Source: Micromonospora wenchangensis
Lineage (GTDB): Bacteria; Actinomycetota; Actinomycetes; Mycobacteriales; Micromonosporaceae
Direction of reading: 5' to 3'
DNA length: 64,000 bases
Assembly: GCF_002210435.1 (NCBI RefSeq)
Contig: NZ_MZMV01000032.1
Location: 1 to 64,000 of the forward strand
Shown: positions 1 to 8,156 of the stretch, piece after piece
Position numbering within the stretch: position 1 is the first letter of the stretch
How the letters are laid out: each line of letters opens with the position of its first letter
Made by a program: the position numbers and the translations under genes
Notes under the pieces: generated by a model
Databases searched by the model: none
Seen by the model: only the letters and a program-made list of their open reading frames with translations
What the model was told of the DNA's origin: nothing

Positions 1-129
1 CCCGCGCAGCGCGCGGGCGGCCGCGGCCACCAGCACCCGCGCGGTGCTGCCGGCCGTGACGACCCGGTCGCCGGCCAGTCCGGCGCCCCGGGCCGTCGGC
101 CCGGCCGGTGCCGTCCGCACCGGCTCCAT
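1..129 (-). CDS. 5' end of an unidentified gene (partial)
   Basis: An open minus-strand frame with an ATG at 129 runs off the left edge without a stop, giving 43 residues that begin MEPVRTAPAG and become alanine-rich (VLVAAAARAL). No domain can be recognised from this fragment. It is divergent from the CDGSH gene at 327. The 197-base gap between them holds two copies of CCCTACCGGT, 14 bases apart, at 221-230 and 235-244, which could be regulatory. Composition fits a real gene start, but the call rests only on frame openness and orientation. Confidence 0.4.
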   Translation of the reverse strand, partial: MEPVRTAPAGPTARGAGLAGDRVVTAGSTARVLVAAAARALRG

Positions 130-326
130 CCCGCCTCGTTCGCTCACCACGCGGCCCGGCTTCCCGCCCCTTCGGGGTCTAAACGGGGCATCGCGTCCCG
201 ACGGGGGCGATCCCCGCCCGCCCTACCGGTACGCCCCTACCGGTGCGCGCCGGTCGGTGACCGCCCAGCCCGGCCGGGGCGGGCCGGTGCGGGTTTCGCC
301 GGGACCGGGCGGGGCACATCCGGACG

Positions 327-548
327 ATGAGCGCCGAGCCCGAACAGACCGCCGACGCGGCGGCCACCATCACCGCCTACCCGGACGGCCCGCTGCTGGT
401 CCGGGGCGACTTCGCGCTGGTGACCCCCGACGGGCGGGCCATCGAGACCCGCCGGGGCGCGGTGGCGCTATGCCGCTGCGGGCGTTCGGGCCGCAAACCG
501 TTCTGCGACGGCACCCACCGGGCCGTCGGTTTCCGCTCCCAGCCGTAA
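327..548 (+). CDS. CDGSH iron-sulfur domain protein
   Basis: A 73-residue protein built around the CDGSH signature CRCGRSGRKPFCDGTH (residues 49-64). Three Cys and one His in this motif normally hold a redox-active 2Fe-2S cluster. The protein is short, has no membrane segment and is probably cytoplasmic, acting as an electron or cluster carrier. The start is an ATG 17 bases after a GGGCGGGGC stretch. Its last 81 bases, including the whole cluster-binding motif, lie opposite the 3' end of the convergent haem-oxygenase-like gene. That neighbour is also predicted to be an iron protein, so the pair may share a redox job. That functional link is inference. Confidence 0.9.
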   Translation: MSAEPEQTADAAATITAYPDGPLLVRGDFALVTPDGRAIETRRGAVALCRCGRSGRKPFCDGTHRAVGFRSQP

Positions 549-1580
549 CGAGGACGTGCCGGCGGCCCAGCTGTCCAGCAGATGGGCGGCGAAGAGCCGG
601 TCGGTGGCCAGCGCGGCGGCGGCCCCGAACAGGACGTCGCCGGCGAGGGCCGGCTCGGTGCGGACCAGGCCGCCGCACAGGTCGTGCGCGGCGATCTGCT
701 CGTGCACCGCGTCGGCCTCCACGTGCTCGTCGTAGAAGCGGATGGCCGCCTCGTCCAGACCCAACCGGCGCAGCCCGTTGCCGTACCGGCGGTTGGGCAG
801 CGAGGAGGTCATCTCGTAGGCGGCCAGGTGACCCAGCAGCGCGCCGCGCAGCCGTCGGTGCAGGCCGAACAGCGAGATCAGGTTGTTGACGGCCAGCGTG
901 ACCGCCGGCACCCGGTCCAGGTGGGCGGCGTAGTCGGTGTCCAGGCCGAGCCGTCCCATGGTCACCCGGAACAGTTCGGCGTGCATCCGGTCGCACCGGC
1001 CGTTGCCGTACTCGTCCATCTGGATCTCGACCAGGGCGGCCTTGGCCGGGCCGCCGAGGCGGGGCAGCGCCCAGCTGTGCGGGTCGGCCTCGCGCAGGTG
1101 GTAGAGCGAACGGTGGGTGACGAACTCGCGGAACTGGGCCAGGCTGGCCCGCCGGTGCAGGGTCCGGGCCAGCGGCGGTGCGTCGTCGGCGGCGACCAGT
1201 GCGGCGAGCGCGGCGGGCACACCGGCCGGCAGCACCGTCGGCAGCGGGCCGGCCAGGCGGCGCACCGCCGCCTCGAACGGCCGCTCGACCGCGGCGCGCA
1301 GCGCCAGCAGGGACGGCTGCCACTCCCAGTCCTCGTCGACCCCGGCCCAGCCCCGGTAGTGCAGTTCATAGCAGAGGAAGAGGGTGAGCTGCCGGTCCTC
1401 GTCGGTCAGCGGGTCCGGGTGGCCGGGCCCGTCACCGACGTCGCCGGCCAGCGCCCCGGCGAGCCCGACCGGCAGGTCGTGCGGCGGCCGGCGCAGCGCC
1501 GCCACCAGCGCGCCGGAGACCGGCCCGCGTGGTGTCGGCAGCGACGCCGGACCGTAACGGCGGTCGGTGGGTACGGACAT
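468..1580 (-). CDS. Iron-containing redox enzyme (haem-oxygenase-like diiron family)
   Basis: A 370-residue protein of the haem-oxygenase-like diiron oxidase/oxygenase superfamily. Conserved-looking Glu/His blocks are seen at about 150-175 (REFVTHRSLYHL, EADPHSW), 189-204 (DEYGNGRCDRMHAELF) and 284-299 (YDEHVEADAVHEQ), which match the iron-ligand helices of the family. The substrate cannot be read from sequence; relatives include UndA- and SznF-type oxygenases. The ATG at 1580 follows a good ribosome site, GGGAGG-CACG. Its C-terminal 26 codons overlap the CDGSH gene on the other strand. A thiamine-diphosphate enzyme lies 51 bases upstream in the same direction, so they may be co-transcribed. 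Confidence 0.85.
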   Translation of the reverse strand: MSVPTDRRYGPASLPTPRGPVSGALVAALRRPPHDLPVGLAGALAGDVGDGPGHPDPLTDEDRQLTLFLCYELHYRGWAGVDEDWEWQPSLLALRAAVERPFEAAVRRLAGPLPTVLPAGVPAALAALVAADDAPPLARTLHRRASLAQFREFVTHRSLYHLREADPHSWALPRLGGPAKAALVEIQMDEYGNGRCDRMHAELFRVTMGRLGLDTDYAAHLDRVPAVTLAVNNLISLFGLHRRLRGALLGHLAAYEMTSSLPNRRYGNGLRRLGLDEAAIRFYDEHVEADAVHEQIAAHDLCGGLVRTEPALAGDVLFGAAAALATDRLFAAHLLDSWAAGTSSLRLGAETDGPVGAVAERFAARTPAAA

Positions 1581-1631
1581 CGTGCCTCCCCCGGTGGCTG
1601 GTGGGGTCAGGGATGCCCGGGGGCCGGGAGG

Positions 1632-3395
1632 CTAAACGAGATCCTCCGCCTCGACGATCTGCCGCTCGGCCGCCATCATCCGGTCCCGGATGCGCCGGGT
1701 GGCGTCCCCGTCGGCGAAGAGACTCCGCAGGTCGGCCAGGGCCGGCTCCGGCGCCGTCGGGGCCACCGCCGGGTCCACCACCGCCTCCAGCACGCACGGC
1801 CGGTCGGCGGCGAGCGCCTCGTCCCAGGCGGCACCGACCAGCTCCGGCCGGTCCACCCGGACGCCGTGCAGGCCGAGCAGCCGGGCCCAGCCGGCGTACG
1901 GCACGTCGGCGCGCCGACCGGGCACGCCCGGCATCCAGCGGCCGTCGCCGAGCCCGGAGTGGTCCCGGTTGTTGAGCACCAGCACCACCAGCCGGGGATC
2001 GGCCCAGTCCTGCCAGCGGTGGGCCACGGTGATCAGCTCGGCGAGGCCGTTGAGCTGCATCGCGGCGTCGCCGAGCAGGGCGAGCACCGGGACGTCCGGG
2101 CGGGCGAGCTTCGCGGCGAGCGCGTACGGCAGGGCGCAGCCGAGCGAGCCGAGGGCACCGCAGAGCTGCGCGTCGACCCCGGGCGGCAGTTGCAGGTGGC
2201 GGGCGTACCAGGAGAGCACCGAACCGACGTCGACGGCGACCGACCCGGCGTGCGGCAGCCGGGCGGACAGTTCCCGCAGGACCAGTTGCGGGTTGACCGG
2301 TTCGGCCGGCGCGGCGGCGTGCGCGGCGGCCTCCGTACGCCACCTGTCGACGGCGCCCTCGACGGTGGCCCGCCACTGCCGGTCGGGGCGGTCGGCGACC
2401 TGGCCCAGCAGGGCGCGTAGCGTCTCGGTGGCGTCGCCGACCAGCGGCACCTCCACCGGGTACCGGGTGCCGATGCGTCGCCCGTCGATGTCGATCTGGA
2501 TGGTGCGGGCCTGGCCGGGCATCGGGAAGTAGTCGGTCCACGGGTCGTTCGTGCCCACCAGCAGCAGGGTGTCCGCGCCGCCCATGAGCTGCGCGGCGGC
2601 CGTGGAGCCGACCTCACCGAGCACCCCGGTGTGGAACGGCAGCCGCTCGTCGAGCACCGGCTTGCCCAGCAGCGAGACGGCCACCCCGGCACCCAGCCGG
2701 TCGGCCAGCGCCACGATCTGCTCCGCCGCGCCCCGGCCGCCCTGCCCGACCAGGATCGCCACCCGCTGGCCGACGGTGAGCAGCGCCGCGGCGGCGTCCA
2801 GGTCCGCCTGGTGCGGCAGTACCCGGGCCAGCGGCTCGCCCGGCGTCGCGGTGAGCACCCCGGCCGTGTGCGGTTGCAGCTGCGGCACGGTGGCCTCCTG
2901 CAACGCCCGGGGCAGCACCACGCAGGTCGGGCTGCGGGTCGCCGCGGCGGTCCGGAACGCCTGGTCGAGCAGGGCCGGCACCTGCTCCGGGGTACGTCCG
3001 TAGCGGACGAACTGGTGGCACACGTCGCCGAAGAGCCGGGTCAGCCCGATCTCCTCGTGCACCTCGCCGAGCGGACCGGTGACGTCCTCGCCGACGATCG
3101 CCACCACCGGTTTGCTGTCCAGCTTCGCGTCGTACAGGCCGTTGAGCAGGTGCACCGCGCTGGGGCCCTGGGTGGCCAGGCAGACCCCGAGGCCGCCGGT
3201 GAACTTGGCGTGCCCGGTCGCCATGAAGGCGGCGCTCTCCTCGTGCCGGGCGGGGACGAACTCCGGGTCCCCGCCCGCGGCGTCCAGCGCCCCGACCACG
3301 GGGGCGATCGCCTCCCCCGGGCAGCCGAAGGCGCGGGGCACCCGCCAGGCCCGCAGCCGGTCCACCACCAGGTGCGCGACGGTGCGGTCAGCCAT
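1632..3395 (-). CDS. Thiamine-diphosphate-requiring enzyme (pyruvate oxidase/acetolactate synthase-like)
   Basis: A 587-residue protein with the three-domain layout of the POX/ALS family: an N-terminal pyrimidine-binding domain with the catalytic-Glu region RHEESAAFMATGHA at about 50-65, a middle domain, and a C-terminal diphosphate-binding domain with GDAAMQLNGLAEL followed by LVLNN. Likely reaction: decarboxylation of pyruvate or another 2-oxoacid, using a quinone or another acceptor. PoxB-like and other TPP enzymes cannot be separated by eye. The ATG at 3395 sits inside the stop of the upstream gene (ATGGCTGA, 8-base overlap), so translation is probably coupled. A GTG two codons earlier is an alternative start. 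Confidence 0.85.
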   Translation of the reverse strand: MADRTVAHLVVDRLRAWRVPRAFGCPGEAIAPVVGALDAAGGDPEFVPARHEESAAFMATGHAKFTGGLGVCLATQGPSAVHLLNGLYDAKLDSKPVVAIVGEDVTGPLGEVHEEIGLTRLFGDVCHQFVRYGRTPEQVPALLDQAFRTAAATRSPTCVVLPRALQEATVPQLQPHTAGVLTATPGEPLARVLPHQADLDAAAALLTVGQRVAILVGQGGRGAAEQIVALADRLGAGVAVSLLGKPVLDERLPFHTGVLGEVGSTAAAQLMGGADTLLLVGTNDPWTDYFPMPGQARTIQIDIDGRRIGTRYPVEVPLVGDATETLRALLGQVADRPDRQWRATVEGAVDRWRTEAAAHAAAPAEPVNPQLVLRELSARLPHAGSVAVDVGSVLSWYARHLQLPPGVDAQLCGALGSLGCALPYALAAKLARPDVPVLALLGDAAMQLNGLAELITVAHRWQDWADPRLVVLVLNNRDHSGLGDGRWMPGVPGRRADVPYAGWARLLGLHGVRVDRPELVGAAWDEALAADRPCVLEAVVDPAVAPTAPEPALADLRSLFADGDATRRIRDRMMAAERQIVEAEDLV

Positions 3396-4506
3396 GGTCA
3401 CGTCCCGGGGTGGCCGGGTCGACGTAGCGCAGCACCGCGCCGACGCCGTCGGCCAGCCCGGGGGCCTCGTCCGGGCCGAGGACGGTCAGGTCGGCGTCGG
3501 TGCCGACCAGCGCCCGGACCAGGGCCGCGTCGGCCCGGACCCGTTGCGGGTCGGCCACGGCGGCGAGCTGGTCGGGTGCGGTGGCGATGTCGGTGGCCCG
3601 GGGTCCGATCCACAGCTCGCCGACGGCCGACGGGTCGTCGACCAGCAGCATGGTGTCGACCTGGTTGCGTTGCAGGGCGGCCACCACGGCGTCCAGCCCG
3701 GCGCCCACGTCCTCCTGGGTGCCGAACCGGTCCAGCGTGGCGGTGACGTGCTGGTCGGCGACCTCGGCGATGGTCTGCACGGTGACGTCGTCCATCGCCG
3801 CCGGGTCGGCGCCGCCGGCCCGGGAGCCGGCGTCGGTGCGGACCACCACGTCCTGCCAGCGGGCCGGTAGCTGGGCGGCGATCATCCCGGTGGCCCGGAC
3901 GTCCCCGGCGACCACGACCACGTCCGCGCCGACCCGGTCGGCCAGTTCGGCGGTGGCCGCGGCGGCGTCCCCGGCGTTGTGGTGCCAGGCCTCCATCGCG
4001 GCCCGCTGGTAGCGGGACTGGGACCAGCCGCCGGGTTGCACCCGGCGCAGCGGGTAGCTCTGCCGGCCGGTGACGTGGGCCCGTCGGGGCACCCCGCCGG
4101 CGCTGACCGCGACCGCGTCCGCGCCGGTCCGGTCGGCGAGCACCCGGACCCAGGCGACCTGTTCCCCGCGCTGGGCGAGCAACGGCATGACGTGCGGCAG
4201 CGGGGCGTACGCGGCCAGGTCGCGCAGGGGTGGCGCGGCGAGGTACTCGGAGAGCGCCACCCGGCCCCGGTTGGCGAACGCGGCGAGGCCGTAGTCGCCC
4301 GGCAGCGGGTCGTGGCCGCGGACCACCCGGTCCAGCGCCGCGATGGTCGGCTCGTCCGCGCCGCCGGCGGCGAGTTGCCCGGCCAGGGCCCGCCAGCGCA
4401 GGTCCAGCGCCGGGCGCGCGTCCTGGGTGTCCCGGGAGGCGTCCAGGTAGACCGAGCACCACGGCCCGGGACGGTCGTAGAGCTGGTGCAGGAAGGACAG
4501 CTGCAT
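3388..4506 (-). CDS. Bacterial eRF1-like (baeRF / Vms1-type) protein
   Basis: A 372-residue soluble protein of the Rv2629-like family of bacterial eRF1-domain proteins. The hallmark is GGWSQSRYQ at residues 159-167. This corresponds to the GGxSQ loop that in Vms1/ANKZF1 and eRF1 relatives positions hydrolysis of the peptidyl-tRNA ester. The C-terminal half (from about 255) alternates helices and strands and ends in a Rossmann-like segment (LLVDDPSAVGELW). Known relatives are annotated as peptidyl-tRNA hydrolase-like, and in mycobacteria the family is linked to stress and dormancy. The ATG at 4506 follows AAAGGGG. It overlaps the downstream thiamine-diphosphate enzyme by 8 bases, so the two are probably made together. 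Confidence 0.85.
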   Translation of the reverse strand: MQLSFLHQLYDRPGPWCSVYLDASRDTQDARPALDLRWRALAGQLAAGGADEPTIAALDRVVRGHDPLPGDYGLAAFANRGRVALSEYLAAPPLRDLAAYAPLPHVMPLLAQRGEQVAWVRVLADRTGADAVAVSAGGVPRRAHVTGRQSYPLRRVQPGGWSQSRYQRAAMEAWHHNAGDAAAATAELADRVGADVVVVAGDVRATGMIAAQLPARWQDVVVRTDAGSRAGGADPAAMDDVTVQTIAEVADQHVTATLDRFGTQEDVGAGLDAVVAALQRNQVDTMLLVDDPSAVGELWIGPRATDIATAPDQLAAVADPQRVRADAALVRALVGTDADLTVLGPDEAPGLADGVGAVLRYVDPATPGRDHG

Positions 4507-4659
4507 GCTCGACCCCTTTCCGGCTCGGCCGCCCGCTTACCCGCGCCGCCCGGGATGTCACCTCGACCGGGCCGGGTGACGTGACCCCGGTTCATTCATG
4601 TCATTCGACCCGCAAGACGGATACCATCAGTGAACGGAACCGGACTCTCGGTGGTGAAC

Positions 4660-5193
4660 ATGGACAGCGATCTCCGTAATCGGGTGATCCGCCCGACGCA
4701 GCGGATATTCACCGGGCGGGTGGTCCGGTTCATGGACGGCTACACCCGCGAGGTCAGGATCGGCCAGCCGGTGCTGGTGGCGGTGCTGACCGCGGCGAGC
4801 GTGGCGGGGCTGCTGGTGATACTGGTGCGCACGGCGCTCTCGCAGGCCGGCGGCGGCAGCCGCCGCAAGTGGAAGGACCTGAAGAAGGGGCCGGAGTTCC
4901 TGGTCACCCCGGTCCGGCTGCGCGATGACAAGGGCCAGCTCTACGAGGTGGAGCTGCACGGGCACCTGGCGCAGAGCGCGGTGCACCCGTCCGACTGGGT
5001 GCAGCTCACGCTGAGCCCGCAGGACGTCGACCTGCCGCCGCGCATCGAGCGGATCGTCAACCTGACCACCGGGCAGTTGCTCACCCCGCGTACCGCAACG
5101 GTGTGGAGCCACCTCGGCCCGCCGCTGCTGATCCAGGCGGTGCTGGGTGCGGTGCTGGTGCTGCTGGTCGCCGCCGCCGTGGTCCTCACCTGA
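4660..5193 (+). CDS. Membrane protein of unknown function, two predicted membrane spans
   Basis: A 177-residue protein with one hydrophobic segment at about 36-58 (VLVAVLTAASVAGLLVILV) and another at the C-terminus, about 152-176 (LIQAVLGAVLVLLVAAAVVL). The middle carries a basic patch (RRKWKDLKKG) followed by a beta-rich soluble domain that may lie on one face of the membrane. I do not recognise a family. The start is uncertain: GTG codons at 4630 and 4651 are in frame, and none of the three candidates has a clear ribosome site. It is divergent from the baeRF gene and convergent with the DUF3817 gene. Confidence 0.65.
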   Translation: MDSDLRNRVIRPTQRIFTGRVVRFMDGYTREVRIGQPVLVAVLTAASVAGLLVILVRTALSQAGGGSRRKWKDLKKGPEFLVTPVRLRDDKGQLYEVELHGHLAQSAVHPSDWVQLTLSPQDVDLPPRIERIVNLTTGQLLTPRTATVWSHLGPPLLIQAVLGAVLVLLVAAAVVLT

Positions 5194-5205
5194 CACCACC
5201 CGACC

Positions 5206-5235
5206 GGCCCGACGCTCCGGGGCCCGACGCTCCGG
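5206..5235. repeat. Two tandem copies of a 15-bp repeat
   Basis: GGCCCGACGCTCCGG occurs twice back to back, at 5206-5220 and 5221-5235, in the short space between two convergent genes. It is followed by more GC-rich sequence and may contribute to transcript ends. No function can be assigned. Confidence 0.7.
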
Positions 5236-5273
5236 GGCCGGGGCGGCGGTCGGTCGTGGGTCGCCCGGGGTGG

Positions 5274-5609
5274 TCAGCCGACCGGGGTCAGCGGGCGCTG
5301 CGGCGCGGTGGTCCTCAGCAGACCGCGGCGGGCGGCCCAGCGTTCGAAGAGCAGGGTGGCGAACGGCGGGACCGCGCAGACCAGCGCCACGAGGGTGACC
5401 CCGGGCGACCACCGGTGCAGCCGGGCCACGGCGAGCACCAGCAGGCCGTACGCGACGAAGAGCGCGCCGTGGATCGGCCCGAAGACCTGCACGCCGATCT
5501 CGTTGCCCGGCGGGCCGTACTTGACCGCCATGCCGACCAGCAGGGCCAGCCAGGAGCAGGCCTCGGCGATCGCCGCCGCTACGAACAGCCGGGTCGTCTT
5601 CTCGCGCAT
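5274..5609 (-). CDS. DUF3817 family small membrane protein
   Basis: A 111-residue protein with three hydrophobic segments at about 8-26, 42-62 and 68-88. The pattern of EACSWLALL, a short polar loop (KYGPPGNE) and GPIHGALFVAYG is typical of DUF3817, a family of small integral membrane proteins of unknown function common in actinobacteria. The charged start (MREKTTR) suggests a cytoplasmic N-terminus. It stands alone between a convergent membrane protein gene and a divergent ligase gene. Confidence 0.85.
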   Translation of the reverse strand: MREKTTRLFVAAAIAEACSWLALLVGMAVKYGPPGNEIGVQVFGPIHGALFVAYGLLVLAVARLHRWSPGVTLVALVCAVPPFATLLFERWAARRGLLRTTAPQRPLTPVG

Positions 5610-5772
5610 CGCGCCATGCTATCCAGCCGCCCCGGCCGCACGACCCGCGACGGGCGGTGGGCGACGGGGATCACCCGGGTCGCCGGTGGGTACGTAAGGG
5701 GTCCTTCGGGTCTTCCCGGTTCGCCCGGGACGTGCGAGGTTTGTCGGGACCAACGGTGACAGGGCGGTGACC

Positions 5773-7254
5773 ATGGGCGAGGAAGTCGGAGCGCGCACGT
5801 TCAGTCGGGAGGACCGGGCCCGCTACCGGGAGAAGGTCCGCCGGTGTCTGGACGTCTTCGCCGAGATGCTGCGGGAGTCCCGGTTCGACGTGGAGCGGCC
5901 GATGACCGGCCTGGAGATCGAGCTGAACCTGGTCGACGACGACTCCCGGCCGACGATGCGCAACGCCGACGTGCTCGCCGCCGTCGCCGATCCCAGTTTC
6001 CAGACCGAGCTGGGCCAGTTCAACGTGGAGATCAACGTCGCGCCCCGGCGGCTCGTCGGCACCGGCACGGCCGAGTTCGAGTCCCACGTGCGGGCCAGCC
6101 TGAACGCCGCGGAGGAGAAGGCCCGCACGGTCGACGCCCACATGGTGATGATCGGCATCCTGCCCACCCTGGAGCCGGGGCACCTGACCGCGGGGGCGCT
6201 GTCGTCGAATCCGCGCTACGCGCTGCTCAACGAGCAGATCTTCGCCGCCCGGGGCGAGGACCTGCGGATCGCGATCAGCGGGGTGGAGCGGCTGGCGACC
6301 ACGGCCGACACCATCACCCCGGAGGCGGCCTGCACCAGCACCCAGTTCCACCTCCAGGTCAGCCCGGCCGACTTCGCCGGCTACTGGAACGCCGCCCAGG
6401 CCGTCGCCGGGGTCCAGGTGGCGCTGGGCGCGAACTCGCCGCTGTTCTTCGGCCGGGAGCTGTGGCGCGAGACCCGGGTGCCGCTGTTCCAGCAGGCCAC
6501 CGACACCCGCTCCGAGGAGATCAAGGCCCAGGGGGTACGCCCGCGGGTCTGGTTCGGGGAGCGTTGGATCACCAGCGTGTTCGACCTGTTCGAGGAGAAC
6601 GTGCGCTACTTCCCGGCGCTGCTGCCGGTGTGCGACCCGGAGGACCCGGCCGAGACGCTGGCCGCCGGTGGCGTGCCGAGGCTGGCCGAGCTGCGGTTGC
6701 ACAACGGCACCATCTACCGCTGGAACCGCCCGGTGTACGACGTGTGGAAGGGCCGCCCGCACCTGCGGGTGGAGAACCGGGTGCTGCCGGCCGGGCCGAC
6801 GGTGGTGGACACCATCGCCAACGGCGCGTTCTATTTCGGGCTGGTCCGGGCGCTTGCCGAGTCGGACCGGCCACTGTGGTCGCAGATGTCGTTCAGCGCG
6901 GCGGAGGAGAACTTCACCAGCGGCGCCCGGCACGGCATCGACGCGCAGGTGTACTGGCCGGGGCTGGGCTACCTGCCGGCGACGGAGCTGGTGCTGCGCC
7001 GGTTGCTGCCGTTGGCCCACCAGGGGTTGGACCGGTGGGGTGTGGACCCGGCCGAACGTGACCGGCTGCTGGGCATCATCGAGCAACGCTGCCTGACCGG
7101 GCGCAACGGCGCGAGCTGGCAGGTGGCGACGTTGCACCGGCTGGAGTCGGCCGACCACCTCGACCGGCCGGAGGCGTTGCGCGAGGTGGTCCGCCAGTAC
7201 GTCGAGCTGATGCACAGCAACCTGCCGGTCCACGAGTGGCCGGTGACCGATTGA
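5773..7254 (+). CDS. Glutamate-cysteine ligase family protein
   Basis: A 493-residue protein of the GCS2 carboxylate-amine ligase family, which joins an amino group to the side-chain carboxyl of glutamate using ATP. The N-terminal catalytic core shows TGLEIELNLVD at about 41-51 and ELGQFNVEINVAP at about 80-92, acidic residues expected to bind metal and ATP. Conserved Arg/Trp blocks follow (KGRPHLRVENR). Possible products are gamma-glutamylcysteine (as for EgtA) or another gamma-glutamyl compound; no ergothioneine genes are nearby to decide. The ATG at 5773 is preferred over the GTG at 5767 because AGGGCGG lies at suitable spacing before it. Confidence 0.85.
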   Translation: MGEEVGARTFSREDRARYREKVRRCLDVFAEMLRESRFDVERPMTGLEIELNLVDDDSRPTMRNADVLAAVADPSFQTELGQFNVEINVAPRRLVGTGTAEFESHVRASLNAAEEKARTVDAHMVMIGILPTLEPGHLTAGALSSNPRYALLNEQIFAARGEDLRIAISGVERLATTADTITPEAACTSTQFHLQVSPADFAGYWNAAQAVAGVQVALGANSPLFFGRELWRETRVPLFQQATDTRSEEIKAQGVRPRVWFGERWITSVFDLFEENVRYFPALLPVCDPEDPAETLAAGGVPRLAELRLHNGTIYRWNRPVYDVWKGRPHLRVENRVLPAGPTVVDTIANGAFYFGLVRALAESDRPLWSQMSFSAAEENFTSGARHGIDAQVYWPGLGYLPATELVLRRLLPLAHQGLDRWGVDPAERDRLLGIIEQRCLTGRNGASWQVATLHRLESADHLDRPEALREVVRQYVELMHSNLPVHEWPVTD

Positions 7255-7279
7255 CTTTCGATAGGTTGCGAGCGATAGT
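7251..7279 (+). promoter_or_regulatory. Predicted promoter of a leaderless DUF2975-HTH transcript
   Basis: A -35 box TTGACT (7251-7256) and a -10 box GATAGT (7274-7279) are separated by 17 bases. The ATG at 7286 comes only 6 bases after the -10 box, so the mRNA would begin at or next to the start codon. The -35 box overlaps the TGA stop (7252-7254) of the upstream ligase gene. CGATA is repeated three times in this short stretch, which could bind the HTH protein encoded downstream. Confidence 0.6.
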
Positions 7280-7285
7280 CGATAC

Positions 7286-7765
7286 ATGACGACGGCGCGC
7301 TGGGCGGTCACCGCCCTCAGAGTCTTTCTCGTGGTCCTGTTCGCGGTGCTGGTGCTGTTCCAGACCATGTCGCTGCCCGGCCAGTTCGCCCACCTGGCCC
7401 GGGAGTCGCCCGAGCAGGCGTACCTGCGCTGGCCGGCCACCGCCGTGACGGTGTTCTGGGTGCTCTGCGTCCAGGTGGTGATCGTCGCCACCTGGCGGCT
7501 GCTCACCCTGGTCCGCGACGACCGGATCTTCAGCGAACCCGCGCTGGTCTGGGTGGACGCCATCGTCTGGGCGATCGCCGCCGGCTGGCTGACGCTGGTG
7601 GGCGTGTTCGGCTATGTCGGGTTCCACGCCGACGACCCCGGCCTGCCGATGCTGCTGTTCCTGCTGTCCGTCGGGGCCACCGTGCTCGGGCTGCTGATGG
7701 TGGTGATGCGGGCGCTGCTGCGCCAGGCCACCGCGCTGCGCTCCGACATGGAAGCGGTGATCTGA
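7286..7765 (+). CDS. DUF2975 family membrane protein
   Basis: A 159-residue integral membrane protein with four hydrophobic segments at about 7-28, 47-70, 88-110 and 119-141. The layout fits DUF2975. Genes of this family usually sit directly before a small Cro/C1-type regulator, as here: the stop and the next start share one base (TGATG). The probable role is a membrane partner of the HTH protein, either sensing a signal or being controlled by it. No ribosome site is visible, in keeping with a leaderless transcript. Confidence 0.85.
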   Translation: MTTARWAVTALRVFLVVLFAVLVLFQTMSLPGQFAHLARESPEQAYLRWPATAVTVFWVLCVQVVIVATWRLLTLVRDDRIFSEPALVWVDAIVWAIAAGWLTLVGVFGYVGFHADDPGLPMLLFLLSVGATVLGLLMVVMRALLRQATALRSDMEAVI

Positions 7766-7986
7766 TGCCCATCGTCGTACGCATCGACGTCGAGCTGGCC
7801 AAGCGCAAGATGAGCGTCGGTGAGTTCGCCGAGCGGGTCGGCCTGACCCCGGCGAACGTGGCCGTGCTGAAGAACGGCCGGGCCAAGGCGGTGCGGTTCA
7901 GCACCCTGGAGGCGATCTGCCGGGTGCTCGACTGCCAGCCGGGCGACCTGCTCGAATTCGTCGACGACGGGGAGCCGACGCCGTGA
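7765..7986 (+). CDS. Small Cro/C1-type helix-turn-helix regulator (YozG-like)
   Basis: A 73-residue protein that is almost entirely one XRE-type HTH domain. The helices are visible in MSVGEFAERVGLTPANVAVLKN (residues 14-35), then KAVRFSTLEAICRVLDCQPGDLL. The typical partner of DUF2975 membrane proteins has this size and ending (LEFV...). It probably binds DNA as a dimer and regulates its own operon. It is translationally coupled at both ends: one base is shared with the gene before and four (GTGA) with the gene after. Confidence 0.9.
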   Translation: MPIVVRIDVELAKRKMSVGEFAERVGLTPANVAVLKNGRAKAVRFSTLEAICRVLDCQPGDLLEFVDDGEPTP

Positions 7987-8147
7987 GGTACCTGCTCGCC
8001 TCCGCCGCCGTCGTGCTCCTGGTCGCCGGGCTGGCCGGCGTCGTGCTCGGCGAGTCCGACGACTCCCCCGGGCTCCAACTGCTGGGCGGCCTGCTGGTCA
8101 TCGGCGGGGTCGCCATCGGCGTACGGGTCTTGCGGGTGCCGCGGTAG
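7983..8147 (+). CDS. 54-residue membrane protein, third gene of the DUF2975-HTH operon
   Basis: A very short frame (54 codons plus stop) starts with a GTG that overlaps the HTH gene's stop (GTGA). It encodes RYLLASAAVVLLVAGLAGVV, then a charged hinge GESDD, then LQLLGGLLVIGGVAIGVRVL, so two membrane helices form a hairpin. Third-position GC is high and the overlap is exact, which supports a real gene. No family is recognised. It may be a small accessory subunit of the DUF2975 protein. Confidence 0.65.
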   Translation: MRYLLASAAVVLLVAGLAGVVLGESDDSPGLQLLGGLLVIGGVAIGVRVLRVPR

Positions 8148-8156
8148 CGCCCGGGT

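Noticed and set aside
582-2420. 612-codon plus-strand open frame
   Set aside because: It lies opposite the diiron and ThDP genes, is rich in Gly/Arg/Gln/Val with no motif, and is explained by the GC-biased third codon position of the real genes.
5671-7563. 630-codon minus-strand open frame
   Set aside because: It is antisense to the well-supported ligase gene, has low-complexity His/Arg/Gln-rich composition and no ribosome site or domain.
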